From: Methylophilaceae bacterium
GTDB taxonomy: Bacteria; Pseudomonadota; Gammaproteobacteria; Burkholderiales; Methylophilaceae
Assembly (NCBI GenBank): GCA_017857755.1
Contig: JAFMCM010000007.1
Coordinates: 1 to 56,474, forward strand
Direction: 5' to 3'
DNA: 56,474 nucleotides
A program made the position numbers and the translations under genes. Of the stretch, positions 19,101 to 27,940 are shown piece by piece; within the stretch, counting starts at the first letter, position 1; each line of letters starts with the position of its first letter. The notes under the pieces were generated by a model that had not been told where the DNA came from, did no database searches, and saw only the letters and a list, made by a program, of their open reading frames with translations.

Positions 19101-19265
19101 CTCAGCACTTGCGCCTGGATAGCTTGCGATAATTTGTACCGTTGGCGGTGCGATTTCTGGATACTGCGCAATCGGCAATTGAAAGGCAGCCGCCAAGCCT
19201 GAAAGCACAATGATAATGGACAGTACCGAGGCAAATATTGGCCTTGTAATAAAAAACTTGGTCAT
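16107..19265 (-). CDS. RND multidrug efflux pump, HAE1 family (AcrB/MexB-like)
   Basis: Inner-membrane proton-driven trimeric pump, 1052 residues, the usual length of AcrB-type proteins. The proton-relay aspartates Asp408 and Asp409 (IGIVVDDAIVV) are present, matching AcrB 407/408, and the TM10 lysine is present in GLAAKNAILIVEF. Two large periplasmic loops follow TM1 and TM7. The start MTKFFITRPIFA is canonical. It begins 16 bases after the adaptor stop and overlaps the channel gene by 4 bases. An A8 tract on the coding strand (18877-18870, Lys131-Lys132) is a second homopolymer in the operon. Substrates are not predictable; regulation by the divergent TetR protein is likely. Confidence 0.96.
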   Translation of the reverse strand: MTKFFITRPIFASVLSIIIVLSGLAAAFQLPIAQYPEIAPPTVQIIASYPGASAETLSKTVAAPIEEQLSGVDHLLYFNSSADSSGTLIITATFDIGTDVDQATFNVSNRVNIASARLPDEVRRNGLIVQKKSNDILMAGMLTSTNKAHDRLYLSNYATLNVLDEIKRINGVGDASIVGGQDYAMRVWLRPDRMAQLGVSTTDIANAVNAQNNQYAAGKIGADPAPKSQQLIYTVTAKGRLIAPEDFGNIIIRADGPNGILHLKDVARIELGAQSYNTSSTLNGQTGVAVLVFLQSGANALDTASAIKAKLDDLQKGFPEGMTYAIPYDTSEFVSSTIDEVFHTFGEALILVVLVVFVFLQSWRATLIPIIAVPISLIGTFAGLYIFGFSINLLTLFAMILAIGIVVDDAIVVLENTERIMQEEGLSPLAAAVKSIGQVSGAVIAIVLVLCAVFVPVAFQGGIAGQLYRQFAITVAISVVISGVVALTLTPALCALILKKTHEEETGIRANFFKKFNHAFGRLTTFYTSIVDITLRHKIIGAVAFGGFVLAMILLFRTVPGSLVPSEDQGYIITVAVMPDNATLHRTTKTTENIRAAVAQNPAVASEFVINGFELFTGANKTNAATMFVRMKDWDERKASADDMVGIVTGIGMQQPDGLGFAVNPPAIRGLGSAGGFEVYVQTQSDTDPIKLAAVMNGFIDAMRTEPTLTGLNTFFRPTVPQLKIEVDEAKALSLNIKIADIYTTLQSTMGQFYVNDFNKNGRTYRVQLQAEADFRMQPEDLGKVYVRSQPTAENPNGNMVPLSAISTVQSIVGAEQLERFNGLLSAKVFGSGAPGISSGDAIKTVERIAKASLPAGYRIAWSGQAYQEKRTGNAAMIAFGFAIVMVFLILAAQFETWALPLAVIMAVPFALTGALIAVLLRGMPNDVYFQIGLITLIGLAAKNAILIVEFASQKMEEGMPVAQAALEAARLRFRPIVMTSMAFVLGIAPLVVATGAGAAARRSMGTGVFGGMILATFVATIFIPLFFTWLTNESKIRHHGHIEAATEKSAK

Positions 19266-19281
19266 CTTATATCACCTATCG

Positions 19282-20460
19282 TTAGATTTTTTGTTTGGTA
19301 TCAGTCTGTTGCATTGGTTTGCCACTGGGCTTCGGTGGCATGGGCATCACAGGCGCACCTGGACGAATCTTAATTAAATTGTCGACAATCACTTTGTCGC
19401 CTTGCTTTAAGCCATCTAATATCACCCAGTCTTGTCCGCGCCATCCTCCCGCTTGGACTGGCTGTGGCATCGCCGTCATTTTTCCATCTTTATCTTGTTG
19501 GGCTACAAAAACAAACTGGCCTTGCTCACCCGTTAGCACGGCTGTTTGCGGCACCAAATAAACACCATCGCGCTTGCCCGTTGTTACGCGTATGCGGACA
19601 AACTGACCAGGATGCAATTTTTGATCCGCGTTTTTAAACACAGCTCTTAATTGTTGCGTACCTAAGGTCGGATCAATTTGACTGGCTGAAAAGTTTAGTT
19701 GACCAGACTCACTATACTCGGAGCCGTCTGGCAATATTAAACTGATTTTTTTTACATGGTCGTTATTGAGCATGCCCCCTAATTGCTGCAATTCAGAATC
19801 AGAAAAACTAAACCGCACCCAGATGGGTGAAGTTTGTATGATGGTGGTCAATAAACTGGTATTGGCACTGACTAATGCGCCTTCAGAAAATAAAAAGCGG
19901 CCTGCGATGCCGCTCTCTGGCGCTTTCACTTTGGCATAAGAAACGTTTAACTCAGCTTCATGCAACAGCGCCTTATACTGTTGGAGACTCGCATCTGCCA
20001 TCGCATAATCTGAAACAGCATTATCGTATTCACGCTGGCTGACAGCGTTGCTTGCTAATAGTGTCTTTAATCGATCGGCCTCTCTTCTCGTTTGTTCCAG
20101 TCTTGCTTTTTGCTGTGCTAATTGCGCACGCGCTTGGGTTGCTTTGACTTGATAAGGGACTGGGTCAATGATAAACATGGCTTGCCCAGCTTTAATTTGC
20201 GCCCCTTCCTCAAATAATTTTTTAACAATAATGCCGCCAACACGAGGCCTAATCTCAATTTCTTTTGCCCCTTCCGTCTGCGCTACCGCTTCAGCTTGGA
20301 TGGGCACAGTTGCGGGTTGAACCGCTAGCAAGGTTACTGGCATGGCTGGCATGCTAGGTGGCTGCTGTCCTTGCGCCCCTTTTTGCTCGCATGCTGTTAA
20401 TAGTGTCGCAATACTCATTACAAGAATTGCTCGCTGTATTTCGTGGGTAAAATTAACCAT
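19282..20460 (-). CDS. RND efflux periplasmic adaptor lipoprotein (AcrA/MexA-like)
   Basis: Membrane-fusion protein of 392 residues linking pump and outer-membrane channel. A signal peptide with lipobox LTAC places the lipidated cysteine at residue 24. It then shows the lipoyl half (EIRPRVGGIIVKKLFEEG), a coiled-coil hairpin rich in Gln, Arg and Ala (about 105-165), the second lipoyl half (KVKAPESGIAGR), and beta-barrel and membrane-proximal domains. It is first in the adaptor-pump-channel operon; its ATG is 46 bases from the transcription-side edge of the palindromic operator, giving a message leader of about 60 bases. Confidence 0.95.
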   Translation of the reverse strand: MVNFTHEIQRAILVMSIATLLTACEQKGAQGQQPPSMPAMPVTLLAVQPATVPIQAEAVAQTEGAKEIEIRPRVGGIIVKKLFEEGAQIKAGQAMFIIDPVPYQVKATQARAQLAQQKARLEQTRREADRLKTLLASNAVSQREYDNAVSDYAMADASLQQYKALLHEAELNVSYAKVKAPESGIAGRFLFSEGALVSANTSLLTTIIQTSPIWVRFSFSDSELQQLGGMLNNDHVKKISLILPDGSEYSESGQLNFSASQIDPTLGTQQLRAVFKNADQKLHPGQFVRIRVTTGKRDGVYLVPQTAVLTGEQGQFVFVAQQDKDGKMTAMPQPVQAGGWRGQDWVILDGLKQGDKVIVDNLIKIRPGAPVMPMPPKPSGKPMQQTDTKQKI

Positions 20461-20501
20461 TGCTGCCTCTTATTATCATTGATGTTTCATTTGGGGTACA
20501 G

Positions 20502-20530
20502 TTGCATACATACAAGAATGTATGTATATT
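20502..20530 (+). promoter_or_regulatory. Promoter for the TetR-family repressor
   Basis: TTGCAT (20502-20507) and TATATT (20525-20530) are 17 bases apart. Both hexamers overlap the ends of the palindromic operator, so bound repressor should block its own transcription. Confidence 0.6.
20506..20527. promoter_or_regulatory. Palindromic operator of the efflux system (AcrR/TtgR-type)
   Basis: Perfect 9-bp arms ATACATACA (20506-20514) and TGTATGTAT (20519-20527) with a 4-base centre. The half-sites TACATACA/TGTATGTA are, from memory, the same as in the E. coli acrAB operator, where the centre is longer. The site overlaps the -35 and -10 of the repressor gene and the start region of the efflux operon, so one bound repressor could silence both. 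Confidence 0.8.
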
Positions 20531-20555
20531 ATATACAAACATTAACCTGTGTAAA
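20528..20555 (-). promoter_or_regulatory. Promoter for the efflux operon
   Basis: On the minus strand TTTACA (20555-20550) and a perfect TATAAT (20533-20528) are 16 bases apart. The predicted start, near 20521, falls inside the palindromic operator, consistent with repression by blocking open-complex formation. Confidence 0.65.
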
Positions 20556-20608
20556 TGGGCTTACTGCAATTAAATAGTCAACCGTCAACATTATCGAGTA
20601 CCAAACCC

Positions 20609-21229
20609 ATGGCACGCAAAACAAAAGAAGATGCAGAAATTACTCGGCAACGTATCATAGACGCAGCCCGTGAGGTTTTTTCGACACATGGCGTGAGTAA
20701 AACCAGCTTAGAAAAAATTGCTAAGCATGCAAACGTTACGCGTGGCGCTGTTTATTGGCATTTTGAAAACAAAGCAGAGCTGTCCTTTGCCATGCGCGAA
20801 CAGGTGATCCTGCCCTTGTTTGACAGAATGGATGAAACACTGCTGGTCAATAATCACAATCTAGACCCGTTGCAACGCATTGAAAATTTTTTACTGGCGA
20901 CGATTAATGTCTTAAACCACGATCCAGCAACGCGTCAAACTTATGAAATTTTTATGACTAAGTGTGAATATGTAGATGAATTTTCACTCGTACTTGAAGA
21001 AATTCTCGATAATTGTTCTGACATCGTTAAAAAACTTGAACAGACCTATGAAGAAGCACGCCAACAAAACCTGGTCCACCTTAACCACTCTCCCGCTGAT
21101 TTGGCCATGGATACCCATTTATTTTTTAGCGGTTTATTACATATGTGGGTAAAAGATAGCGATGGAACGCGCTTTAGAGATCGTGCGAAAAGTATGATTC
21201 AAACTCATCTTAGCTTGCGTAGAAAATAA
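20609..21229 (+). CDS. TetR-family efflux repressor (AcrR/TtgR-like)
   Basis: Transcriptional repressor of 206 residues from the ATG at 20609. The N-terminal helix-turn-helix (about 10-55) is the AcrR type: ITRQRIIDAAREVF, GVSKTSLEKIAKHANVTRGAVYWHF. The C-terminal AcrR-like ligand domain then runs to the end. It is divergent from the efflux operon and shares an operator with it, so repression relieved by pump substrates is the natural model. An in-frame ATG at 20555 would add 18 residues, but it lies close to the predicted transcription start, and family members start MARKTK, so the shorter form is preferred. Neither start has a clear ribosome-binding site. Confidence 0.9.
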   Translation: MARKTKEDAEITRQRIIDAAREVFSTHGVSKTSLEKIAKHANVTRGAVYWHFENKAELSFAMREQVILPLFDRMDETLLVNNHNLDPLQRIENFLLATINVLNHDPATRQTYEIFMTKCEYVDEFSLVLEEILDNCSDIVKKLEQTYEEARQQNLVHLNHSPADLAMDTHLFFSGLLHMWVKDSDGTRFRDRAKSMIQTHLSLRRK

Positions 21230-21367
21230 AACCCCCTTCAAAACACTGTTACCATTCAAAAACTAAGCGCCTAATCGACCTGTCTTGTGTAATAAGACAT
21301 TGATTTTGGTTCCCTAACCGTCGAATTGCGTATAAAATAGTCAACTTTTCGTTGCAAGATTTTTCGC

Positions 21368-22414
21368 ATGCAAATTGGCCATCATATTCTGAAAAACAAT
21401 TTAGTCGTCGCCCCTATGGCTGGCGTCACTGATCGGCCTTTCCGCCAACTATGTAAAAAAATGGGCGCAGGCTTGGCAGTTTCAGAAATGGTGACTTCAA
21501 ACTCTCTACTTTATGGTAGTGAAAAAACGATTCGCCGCGCCAATCACGAAGGCGAAGTTGACCCCATTTCTGTGCAGATTGCTGGCGCTGATCCCGCAAT
21601 GATGGCAGAGGCAGCTAAACATAATGTGGATAATGGTGCACAAATTATTGATATTAATATGGGTTGCCCAGCCAAGAAAATATGCAATGTCATGGCAGGT
21701 TCGGCTTTACTTAAAGATGAGCCATTGGTGGCGCAAATTTTAAGAGCCGTCGTGAATGCCGTGGATGTGCCCGTGACGCTTAAAATTAGAACAGGTTGGG
21801 ATAAAGATAATCGTAATGCTATCGCGATTGCGAGAATGGCTGAAGATATTGGCGTGCAAGCGCTGGCGATGCATGGTCGCACGCGCGCTTGTTTATACAA
21901 AGGTGATGCTGAATACGATACTATTGCTGCCGTGAAACAGTCGATTAAGATTCCACTGATTGCAAATGGCGATATCACCACACCAGAAAAAGCGAAGTTT
22001 GTTTTAGATTATACTGGTGCCGATGCGGTGATGATTGGCCGTGCTGCCCAAGGTCGTCCTTGGATTTTCCGTGAAATTGACCACTATTTAACCACAGGCT
22101 CCCACATGCTACCGCCAACAGTTGAAGAGATTCATACGGTGATGCTGGAGCATCTCAATGATTTGTATGGTTTTTATGGTGAATTGACGGGCATGCGTAT
22201 CGCACGTAAGCATATTTCTTGGTATACCAAAGGGCTGTCAGGTTCGGCTGCCTTCCGTCACAATATGAATACTTTGCAAACGACTGAATTGCAAGTACAA
22301 GCGATTAGTGATTTTTTTGCAGAGCTGCAATCTAGAAGCGATCGGCTTGTTTATGAAGAGACTGCTAGCGCTGATGCTGTTGGCGCAACGGATTCAGAAG
22401 CGATTGCGGCATAA
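21368..22414 (+). CDS. dusB: tRNA-dihydrouridine synthase B
   Basis: FMN enzyme reducing specific uridines in tRNA D-loops (position 17 in E. coli). The 348 residues open with the FMN-barrel start NLVVAPMAGVTDRPFRQL and contain DINMGCPAKKICN, whose Cys100 is the catalytic proton donor at the same number as in E. coli. The C-terminal helical tRNA-binding domain is complete. The start of fis overlaps its TAA stop by one base, the dusB-fis arrangement conserved in proteobacteria. A short hairpin (TGTCTT/AAGACA, 21282-21300) and a TATAAA -10-like box at 21332 lie in the 138-base gap upstream. Confidence 0.97.
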   Translation: MQIGHHILKNNLVVAPMAGVTDRPFRQLCKKMGAGLAVSEMVTSNSLLYGSEKTIRRANHEGEVDPISVQIAGADPAMMAEAAKHNVDNGAQIIDINMGCPAKKICNVMAGSALLKDEPLVAQILRAVVNAVDVPVTLKIRTGWDKDNRNAIAIARMAEDIGVQALAMHGRTRACLYKGDAEYDTIAAVKQSIKIPLIANGDITTPEKAKFVLDYTGADAVMIGRAAQGRPWIFREIDHYLTTGSHMLPPTVEEIHTVMLEHLNDLYGFYGELTGMRIARKHISWYTKGLSGSAAFRHNMNTLQTTELQVQAISDFFAELQSRSDRLVYEETASADAVGATDSEAIAA

Positions 22415-22650
22415 TGAGCGGAAATTCAAAAATCGGCGATTGCATCCAATCCTCTTTAGAGGATTATTTTACCCACTTAGACGGTGAACAGCCGCATGCG
22501 GTTTACGATATGGTATTGAGTTCTGTGGAAAAGCCCATGCTGGAATATATTTTGAGAAAAGTTGGCGGCAATCAAAGTAAAGCAGCTGAGGTATTAGGTA
22601 TTAACCGTAATACCTTGCGTAAAAAAATGGCCATGTATCACTTAGATTAA
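22414..22650 (+). CDS. fis: DNA-binding protein Fis
   Basis: Nucleoid protein and growth-rate-dependent regulator. The 78-residue protein ends in the Fis helix-turn-helix GGNQSKAAEVLGINRNTLRKK. It is about 20 residues shorter at the N terminus than E. coli Fis (98), the usual form in betaproteobacteria. The ATG shares its A with the stop of dusB, so translation is coupled; no separate promoter is needed. It is followed after 126 bases by purH, with a hairpin between. Confidence 0.93.
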   Translation: MSGNSKIGDCIQSSLEDYFTHLDGEQPHAVYDMVLSSVEKPMLEYILRKVGGNQSKAAEVLGINRNTLRKKMAMYHLD

Positions 22651-22710
22651 TTCTGTTAGCGACTAATACACGTTGTTGGTTAAGAAATTAAACGCAATGA
22701 ATAACCAATC

Positions 22711-22728
22711 ATCGTGCTCATGCACGAT
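22711..22728 (+). other. Hairpin between fis and purH
   Basis: ATCGTGC (22711-22717), TCAT loop, GCACGAT (22722-22728). A 7-bp perfect stem, but no T run follows, so it is not a standard terminator; it may protect the dusB-fis 3' end or fold in the purH leader. Confidence 0.45.
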
Positions 22729-22776
22729 TGACCACCCCATCAATCTTTTTAATTTGAAATAAAACGACAAGACAAT

Positions 22777-24360
22777 ATGGCCACTATCCAAAGAGCACTA
22801 ATTAGCGTTTCCGACAAAACTGGTATTATCGAATTCGCGCACAGCCTGCATCAACTTAATATCGAAATCCTTTCTACTGGTGGCACGGCAAAATTATTCC
22901 GTGAACACCATATTCCCGTCATTGAGGTCAGTGATTACACTGGCTTTCCTGAAATGCTAGATGGACGTGTGAAAACACTCCATCCTAAAGTACATGGCGG
23001 CTTACTTGGCCGTCGTGATTTACCAGAACATGTTGCTACGATGCAGGCATCAGATATTCCGAATATTGATATGCTAGTGGTTAATCTGTATCCGTTCGAA
23101 GCTACTGTAGCCAAGCCTGATTGCCGCTTAGAAGATGCGATTGAAAATATCGATATTGGTGGTCCAGCAATGTTGCGTTCTGCTGCAAAGAACTGGAAAG
23201 ATGTCGCCGTATTAACGGATGCCAGCCAATATGCGGCCGTGGCGGATGAATTAGTCAACACTGGAAAATTGTCTGAAAAAACAACTTTTGCATTGTCTGT
23301 TGCCGCTTTCAATCGCGTGAGTAACTATGATGGTGCCATTAGTGATTATCTGTCTAGCTTTAATGAAGATGGCACCCGCAACCCTTATCCGAATCAAATC
23401 AACACGCGCTTTACCAAAGTGCAAGATTTACGCTATGGTGAGAATCCGCATCAAACGGCTGCTTTTTATCAAGACCCATGCCCTGCACCTGGTTCGCTGG
23501 TAACAGCGGAGCAACTTCAAGGCAAAGAGCTGAGCTATAACAATATTGCTGATGCGGATGCCGCTTGGGAAACAGTGAAAGCGTTTGACTCCAAGGCGTG
23601 TGTGATTGTTAAACACGCGAATCCTTGTGGTGTCGCTTTAGGTGAAACCGCTTTGGAAGCTTATCAAAAAGCATTTAAAACAGACGCCACCTCTGCGTTT
23701 GGCGGTATTATTGCCTTTAATATGCCAGTGGATAAAGCGGCAGCGGAAGCCATTGCTGAGCAATTCTTAGAGGTGTTAATTGCACCGGCTTATTCAGACG
23801 AAGCATTGGCTGTGTTCAGCGCGAAAAAGAATGTCCGTGTCCTAAAAATAGCCTTACCAACAGGCGGCAGCACACCTTGGGAACAAGGCCGCAACTCACA
23901 TGACACTAAACGGGTAGGCTCTGGCTTGTTGATTCAAACATCAGACATTCATGAACTGCAGCTGACTGATTTAAAAGTCGTGACAAAATTACAACCCACA
24001 CCAGCACAGATGCAAGACTTACTCTTTGCTTGGAACGTGGCAAAATACGTAAAATCGAATGCAATTGTTTTCTGCGGCAATGGTATGACACTCGGTGTAG
24101 GCGCTGGTCAAATGAGCCGTGTCGACAGCACGAAAATCGCCGCGATTAAAGCAGCACATGCTGGCTTAAGCTTGCAAGGTGCGGTTGTCGCCTCCGACGC
24201 TTTCTTCCCCTTCCGCGATGGTGTGGATGTGCTTGCCGATGCAGGCGCTAGCTGTGTCATTCAACCTGGTGGCAGTATGCGTGATGACGAAGTCATCGCT
24301 GCGGCAGATGAGCGTGGTTTGGCTATGGTAATGACGGGTATCCGTCACTTCCGTCATTAA
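22777..24360 (+). CDS. purH: Bifunctional AICAR transformylase / IMP cyclohydrolase
   Basis: Catalyses the last two steps of IMP synthesis in the cytoplasm. The 527-residue protein has the MGS-like IMP cyclohydrolase domain first ([31 protein letters not shown]) and then the transformylase domain with [10 protein letters not shown] and VKHANPCG, the latter holding the Lys and His expected for formyl transfer. Length is standard. The next gene, purD, begins 15 bases later, giving a purHD operon as in many proteobacteria. No PurR-type site was seen upstream. Confidence 0.97.
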   Translation: MATIQRALISVSDKTGIIEFAHSLHQLNIEILSTGGTAKLFREHHIPVIEVSDYTGFPEMLDGRVKTLHPKVHGGLLGRRDLPEHVATMQASDIPNIDMLVVNLYPFEATVAKPDCRLEDAIENIDIGGPAMLRSAAKNWKDVAVLTDASQYAAVADELVNTGKLSEKTTFALSVAAFNRVSNYDGAISDYLSSFNEDGTRNPYPNQINTRFTKVQDLRYGENPHQTAAFYQDPCPAPGSLVTAEQLQGKELSYNNIADADAAWETVKAFDSKACVIVKHANPCGVALGETALEAYQKAFKTDATSAFGGIIAFNMPVDKAAAEAIAEQFLEVLIAPAYSDEALAVFSAKKNVRVLKIALPTGGSTPWEQGRNSHDTKRVGSGLLIQTSDIHELQLTDLKVVTKLQPTPAQMQDLLFAWNVAKYVKSNAIVFCGNGMTLGVGAGQMSRVDSTKIAAIKAAHAGLSLQGAVVASDAFFPFRDGVDVLADAGASCVIQPGGSMRDDEVIAAADERGLAMVMTGIRHFRH

Positions 24361-24375
24361 CTAAGGAAAAATAAG

Positions 24376-25644
24376 ATGAAAATTTTAGTGATTGGTAGCG
24401 GTGGACGTGAGCATGCTTTAGCTTGGAAAATTGCGCAAAATAAGGCAGTTAGTCAGACCTATGTGGCGCCAGGTAATGCGGGTACTGCAACCAACCCCGA
24501 CATGATGAATGTGCCCATGACCAAAATTGACGATTTAGTACAGTTTGCAAAAGATGAAAAAATTGCACTTACTGTCGTTGGTCCAGAAGCGCCATTGAGT
24601 CAAGGTATTGTAGATGCCTTTCGTGAACAGGGTCTTAAGATTTTTGGCCCAACACAAGCCGCCGCACAACTGGAATCGTCTAAAGACTTTTCAAAAGCCT
24701 TTATGATGCGTCACAACATTCCAACGGCTACTTACGAGACGTTTTCTGACATCAATGCAGCCCATGATTACATTAATCAGCAAGGTGCGCCGATTGTGAT
24801 TAAAGCTGACGGTTTAGCCGCTGGCAAAGGCGTAGTGGTCGCCATGACGTTAGATGAGGCGCATGCTGCGGTGGAAATGATGCTAGGCGATAACACCTTC
24901 GGTGATGCTGGTGCGCGCGTTGTGATTGAAGAGTTTTTAACGGGTGAAGAAGCTAGCTTTATGGTGATGGTGGATGGAAAAAATATCATCGCATTAGCCA
25001 CCAGCCAAGACCACAAACGCTTATTAAACAATGACCAAGGGCCAAATACTGGTGGTATGGGTGCTTACTCTCCTGCCCCAGTCGTTACGCCAGAAATTCA
25101 CGCACGTGCGATGCGTGAGGTCATTAAACCAACCGTGGCAGGGATGGCTAAAGATGGCACTCCTTATACTGGATTTTTGTATGCGGGCTTAATGATTAGC
25201 CCCAACGGTGCAATCAAAACCTTGGAGTTTAACTGCCGTATGGGCGACCCTGAAACACAACCGATTTTAATGCGTTTAAAATCCGATTTAGTCGATTTAT
25301 TGCAACATGGCGTTAATGGTACGCTAGACAAGGCCGAGACCGAATGGGATAGACGTTTTGCTTTGGGTGTAGTCATGGCTAGCGCCAACTATCCAGCCAA
25401 ACCACAATTAGGTGATGAAATCACTGGACTATCCAACGATATGGAAGATACTTATGTTTTTCACGCTGGGACTAGCCTTGAGGCTGGAAAAGTAACCACT
25501 AGCGGTGGGCGAGTTCTCTGCGTGACCGCGCTAGGCGAAACAGTTAAGTTTGCCCAAAAGCAGGCATATCAGGTTGTTGAGGCCATCTCGTTTGAGGGTG
25601 CTCAATACCGCACTGACATCGGCTATCGTGCGGTGAAAGGCTAG
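24376..25644 (+). CDS. purD: Phosphoribosylamine-glycine ligase (GAR synthetase)
   Basis: ATP-grasp enzyme for the second step of purine synthesis, 422 residues. The start KILVIGSGGREHALAWK is canonical; VVGPEAPLSQGIVDAF lies near residue 75, the ATP-grasp part has KADGLAAGKGVVVA around 145-158, and the metal-binding end is LEFNCRMGDPETQ. A GGAAAA ribosome site precedes the ATG. It sits 15 bases after purH and 3 bases before hemF, so it belongs to one transcript with both. Confidence 0.97.
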   Translation: MKILVIGSGGREHALAWKIAQNKAVSQTYVAPGNAGTATNPDMMNVPMTKIDDLVQFAKDEKIALTVVGPEAPLSQGIVDAFREQGLKIFGPTQAAAQLESSKDFSKAFMMRHNIPTATYETFSDINAAHDYINQQGAPIVIKADGLAAGKGVVVAMTLDEAHAAVEMMLGDNTFGDAGARVVIEEFLTGEEASFMVMVDGKNIIALATSQDHKRLLNNDQGPNTGGMGAYSPAPVVTPEIHARAMREVIKPTVAGMAKDGTPYTGFLYAGLMISPNGAIKTLEFNCRMGDPETQPILMRLKSDLVDLLQHGVNGTLDKAETEWDRRFALGVVMASANYPAKPQLGDEITGLSNDMEDTYVFHAGTSLEAGKVTTSGGRVLCVTALGETVKFAQKQAYQVVEAISFEGAQYRTDIGYRAVKG

Positions 25645-25647
25645 CGT

Positions 25648-26571
25648 ATGCGTACTACTGATTCACAAACCATTCACTCGCAAGCCGTTTTTGACTATTT
25701 GCAAGGCTTACAATCACGCATTATTGAGTCGGTTGAGTTAGTCGATGGTAAGACTTTTTTACATGATGGCTGGCAGCGGCCAGAAGGTGGTGGTGGCAAC
25801 TCCTGCATGCTAGAAGATGGCAATGTATTTGAACGTGCTGGCATTGGTTTTTCTCATGTGTTGGGCAATAAATTACCTCCTGCAGCCAGTGTTGCGCACC
25901 CTGAAGCAGCTGGCCGTCAGTGGGAAGCCATGGGGGTGTCGCTGGTGTTTCATCCCCGAAACCCTTATCTTCCAACCGTGCATATGAACGTGCGGTTCTT
26001 TTTGGCGAAAGGCGCTGAAAACGAACAAGATATTTGGTGGTTTGGTGGCGGTATGGATTTAACACCTTATTACGGCTTTGAAGAAGACTGCATCCACTTT
26101 CATCGCACCAATAAAACCGCTTTACAGCCTTTTGGTGAAACCCTTTATCCTACTTTTAAAAAACAATGTGATGAATACTTTTACCTAAAACATCGTCAAG
26201 AACCGCGCGGAATAGGCGGTATCTTTTTTGATGACTTCGACCACTTAGGTTTCGAACGCAGTTTTGCAATGTTACGTGCCGTTGGTGACGCCTTCACTCA
26301 AGCTTACTTACCGATTGTACAGCGCCGTAAAGATACGCCTTATGGTGAACGTGAGCGTGACTTTCAAGCTTATCGCCGCGGACGCTATGTTGAATTTAAT
26401 CTGGTATTTGATCGTGGCACATTATTTGGTTTACAGTCTAATGGCCGCACAGAGTCAATCTTACTTTCTATGCCACCAATTGTTAAATGGCGTTATGATT
26501 GGAAACCAGAAATAGCCAGCCCCGAGGCGAAACTTTATCGCGATTTCTTAATCGACAAAGATTGGATTTAA
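25648..26571 (+). CDS. hemF: Oxygen-dependent coproporphyrinogen III oxidase
   Basis: Cofactor-free aerobic enzyme converting coproporphyrinogen III to protoporphyrinogen IX. The 307-residue protein has the family's [19 protein letters not shown] and [13 protein letters not shown] segments and [14 protein letters not shown]. Length matches HemF of E. coli (299). It starts 3 bases after purD, and the aminopeptidase gene starts 3 bases after it, so haem synthesis is embedded in a purine operon. The presence of hemF shows that the organism can make haem aerobically; no hemN is in the window. Confidence 0.97.
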   Translation: MRTTDSQTIHSQAVFDYLQGLQSRIIESVELVDGKTFLHDGWQRPEGGGGNSCMLEDGNVFERAGIGFSHVLGNKLPPAASVAHPEAAGRQWEAMGVSLVFHPRNPYLPTVHMNVRFFLAKGAENEQDIWWFGGGMDLTPYYGFEEDCIHFHRTNKTALQPFGETLYPTFKKQCDEYFYLKHRQEPRGIGGIFFDDFDHLGFERSFAMLRAVGDAFTQAYLPIVQRRKDTPYGERERDFQAYRRGRYVEFNLVFDRGTLFGLQSNGRTESILLSMPPIVKWRYDWKPEIASPEAKLYRDFLIDKDWI

Positions 26572-26574
26572 ATC

Positions 26575-27879
26575 ATGACCATGCCTGCATCTGCAAAACA
26601 ACAAGCACAAAATTTGTTAGATTTTATCGATGCTAGCCCTAGCCCGTGGCATGCCGTTTCAACCATCACAGCGTGCTTGAGAAAAAATGGCTTTAGACCG
26701 CTAATAGAAAATCAACACTGGGACTTTGGTAAGCGCGGAAAATATTATGTTGTCCGTGACGGTGCTTCTGTTATTGCTTTTGTGATCGGTCAAAAACCAA
26801 TTGTAGAAAGTGGCTTCAAGATAGTGGGCGCTCACACAGATTCGCCTGGATTACGCTTAAAACCGAAAGCGGCCTACGCAAGCGAAGGCATGGCGCAGCT
26901 TGGCGTTGAAGTCTATGGCGGACCTATTTTGGCCACTTTCTCAGATAGAGATTTAAGCATCGCTGGTCGCGTCATTATCCAACATAGCGATGGCTTAGCA
27001 TCACACCATGTTAGACTGAAAGAATCAGTCGTTAGATTGCCTAACCTCGCTATTCATATGAACCGTGAGGTCAATGAAAAAGGTTTGCTATTACACAAAC
27101 AAACGGGCTTGCCATTAATTTTTGGCTTTGCCGCCGATACTGCAGATGCGCATCAACAACTTACCCAGGCCTTGGCTGATGAGATGAATGTTAAGCCAGA
27201 GGCCATATTAACTTGGGATTTAAATGTTTATGATACGCAAAAGGGAAGCTTATGGGGTGCGAAACAAGAGTTTATCGCCAATAGCCAGCTGGATAATTTA
27301 GCCTCTTGCCATGCCGCTATGACCGCTTTACTTGAAACAGACCATCCTGCATCGACCAATATTTGTGCATTTTTTGATCATGAAGAAGTTGGTAGTGAAA
27401 GCGCTACGGGTGCAGATGGTAGCTTTATGAGCGATGTTATTCAGCGTATTTGTGGGTTTTATCAAATCAGTGATGAAGACAGACTACGTAGCTTTGCTAA
27501 TAGTTATTTTATTAGTGCCGATATGGCACATGCATATCATCCCAATCACCCGAGTGCCTACGACCCAGCCCATCACGCCATCGTCAATCAGGGTCCTGTA
27601 ATTAAAACCAATGCCAATCAACGCTATAGCACCAATGCGAGTACTGCTGCACGTTTTATCCAGCTATGCAAACAAGCGAATGTACCTTACCAAGAATATG
27701 CTCACCGCACCGACTTAGGTTGTGGCAGCACTATTGGTCCAACATTGGCAGCGCAATTAGGTATGCCTACTATTGATATTGGCAACCCAATGTGGGCGAT
27801 GCATAGCATCCGCGAGAGCGCAGGAGTGCAAGACCATAGCTATATGATTCAGGTATTAAAGCAGCATTTTACATGCTAG
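26575..27879 (+). CDS. M18-family aspartyl aminopeptidase-like metallopeptidase
   Basis: Zinc aminopeptidase of 434 residues. Family features are the start LLDFIDASPSPWHAV, the metal histidine in GAHTDSPGLRLKP, the acidic FFDHEEVGSESATGA, and DMAHAYHPNHPS with the C-terminal metal region GCGSTIGP. The family forms large tetrahedral dodecamers in the cytoplasm and removes N-terminal, often acidic, residues. It is the last gene of the purH-purD-hemF group (3-base gap). Two sodium-coupled amino-acid transporters follow, which would fit peptide and amino-acid use, but that link is inference. Confidence 0.93.
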   Translation: MTMPASAKQQAQNLLDFIDASPSPWHAVSTITACLRKNGFRPLIENQHWDFGKRGKYYVVRDGASVIAFVIGQKPIVESGFKIVGAHTDSPGLRLKPKAAYASEGMAQLGVEVYGGPILATFSDRDLSIAGRVIIQHSDGLASHHVRLKESVVRLPNLAIHMNREVNEKGLLLHKQTGLPLIFGFAADTADAHQQLTQALADEMNVKPEAILTWDLNVYDTQKGSLWGAKQEFIANSQLDNLASCHAAMTALLETDHPASTNICAFFDHEEVGSESATGADGSFMSDVIQRICGFYQISDEDRLRSFANSYFISADMAHAYHPNHPSAYDPAHHAIVNQGPVIKTNANQRYSTNASTAARFIQLCKQANVPYQEYAHRTDLGCGSTIGPTLAAQLGMPTIDIGNPMWAMHSIRESAGVQDHSYMIQVLKQHFTC

Positions 27880-27940
27880 CGCTTTCCATAAGAAAAGCTT
27901 GCTTATAGTCTTTCTACAATAAAATAGGGGTAGCAAGATC

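Noticed and set aside
21544-21981. A 145-codon frame antisense to dusB
   Set aside because: Inside a certain gene, composition follows the complementary dusB codons, no family resemblance.
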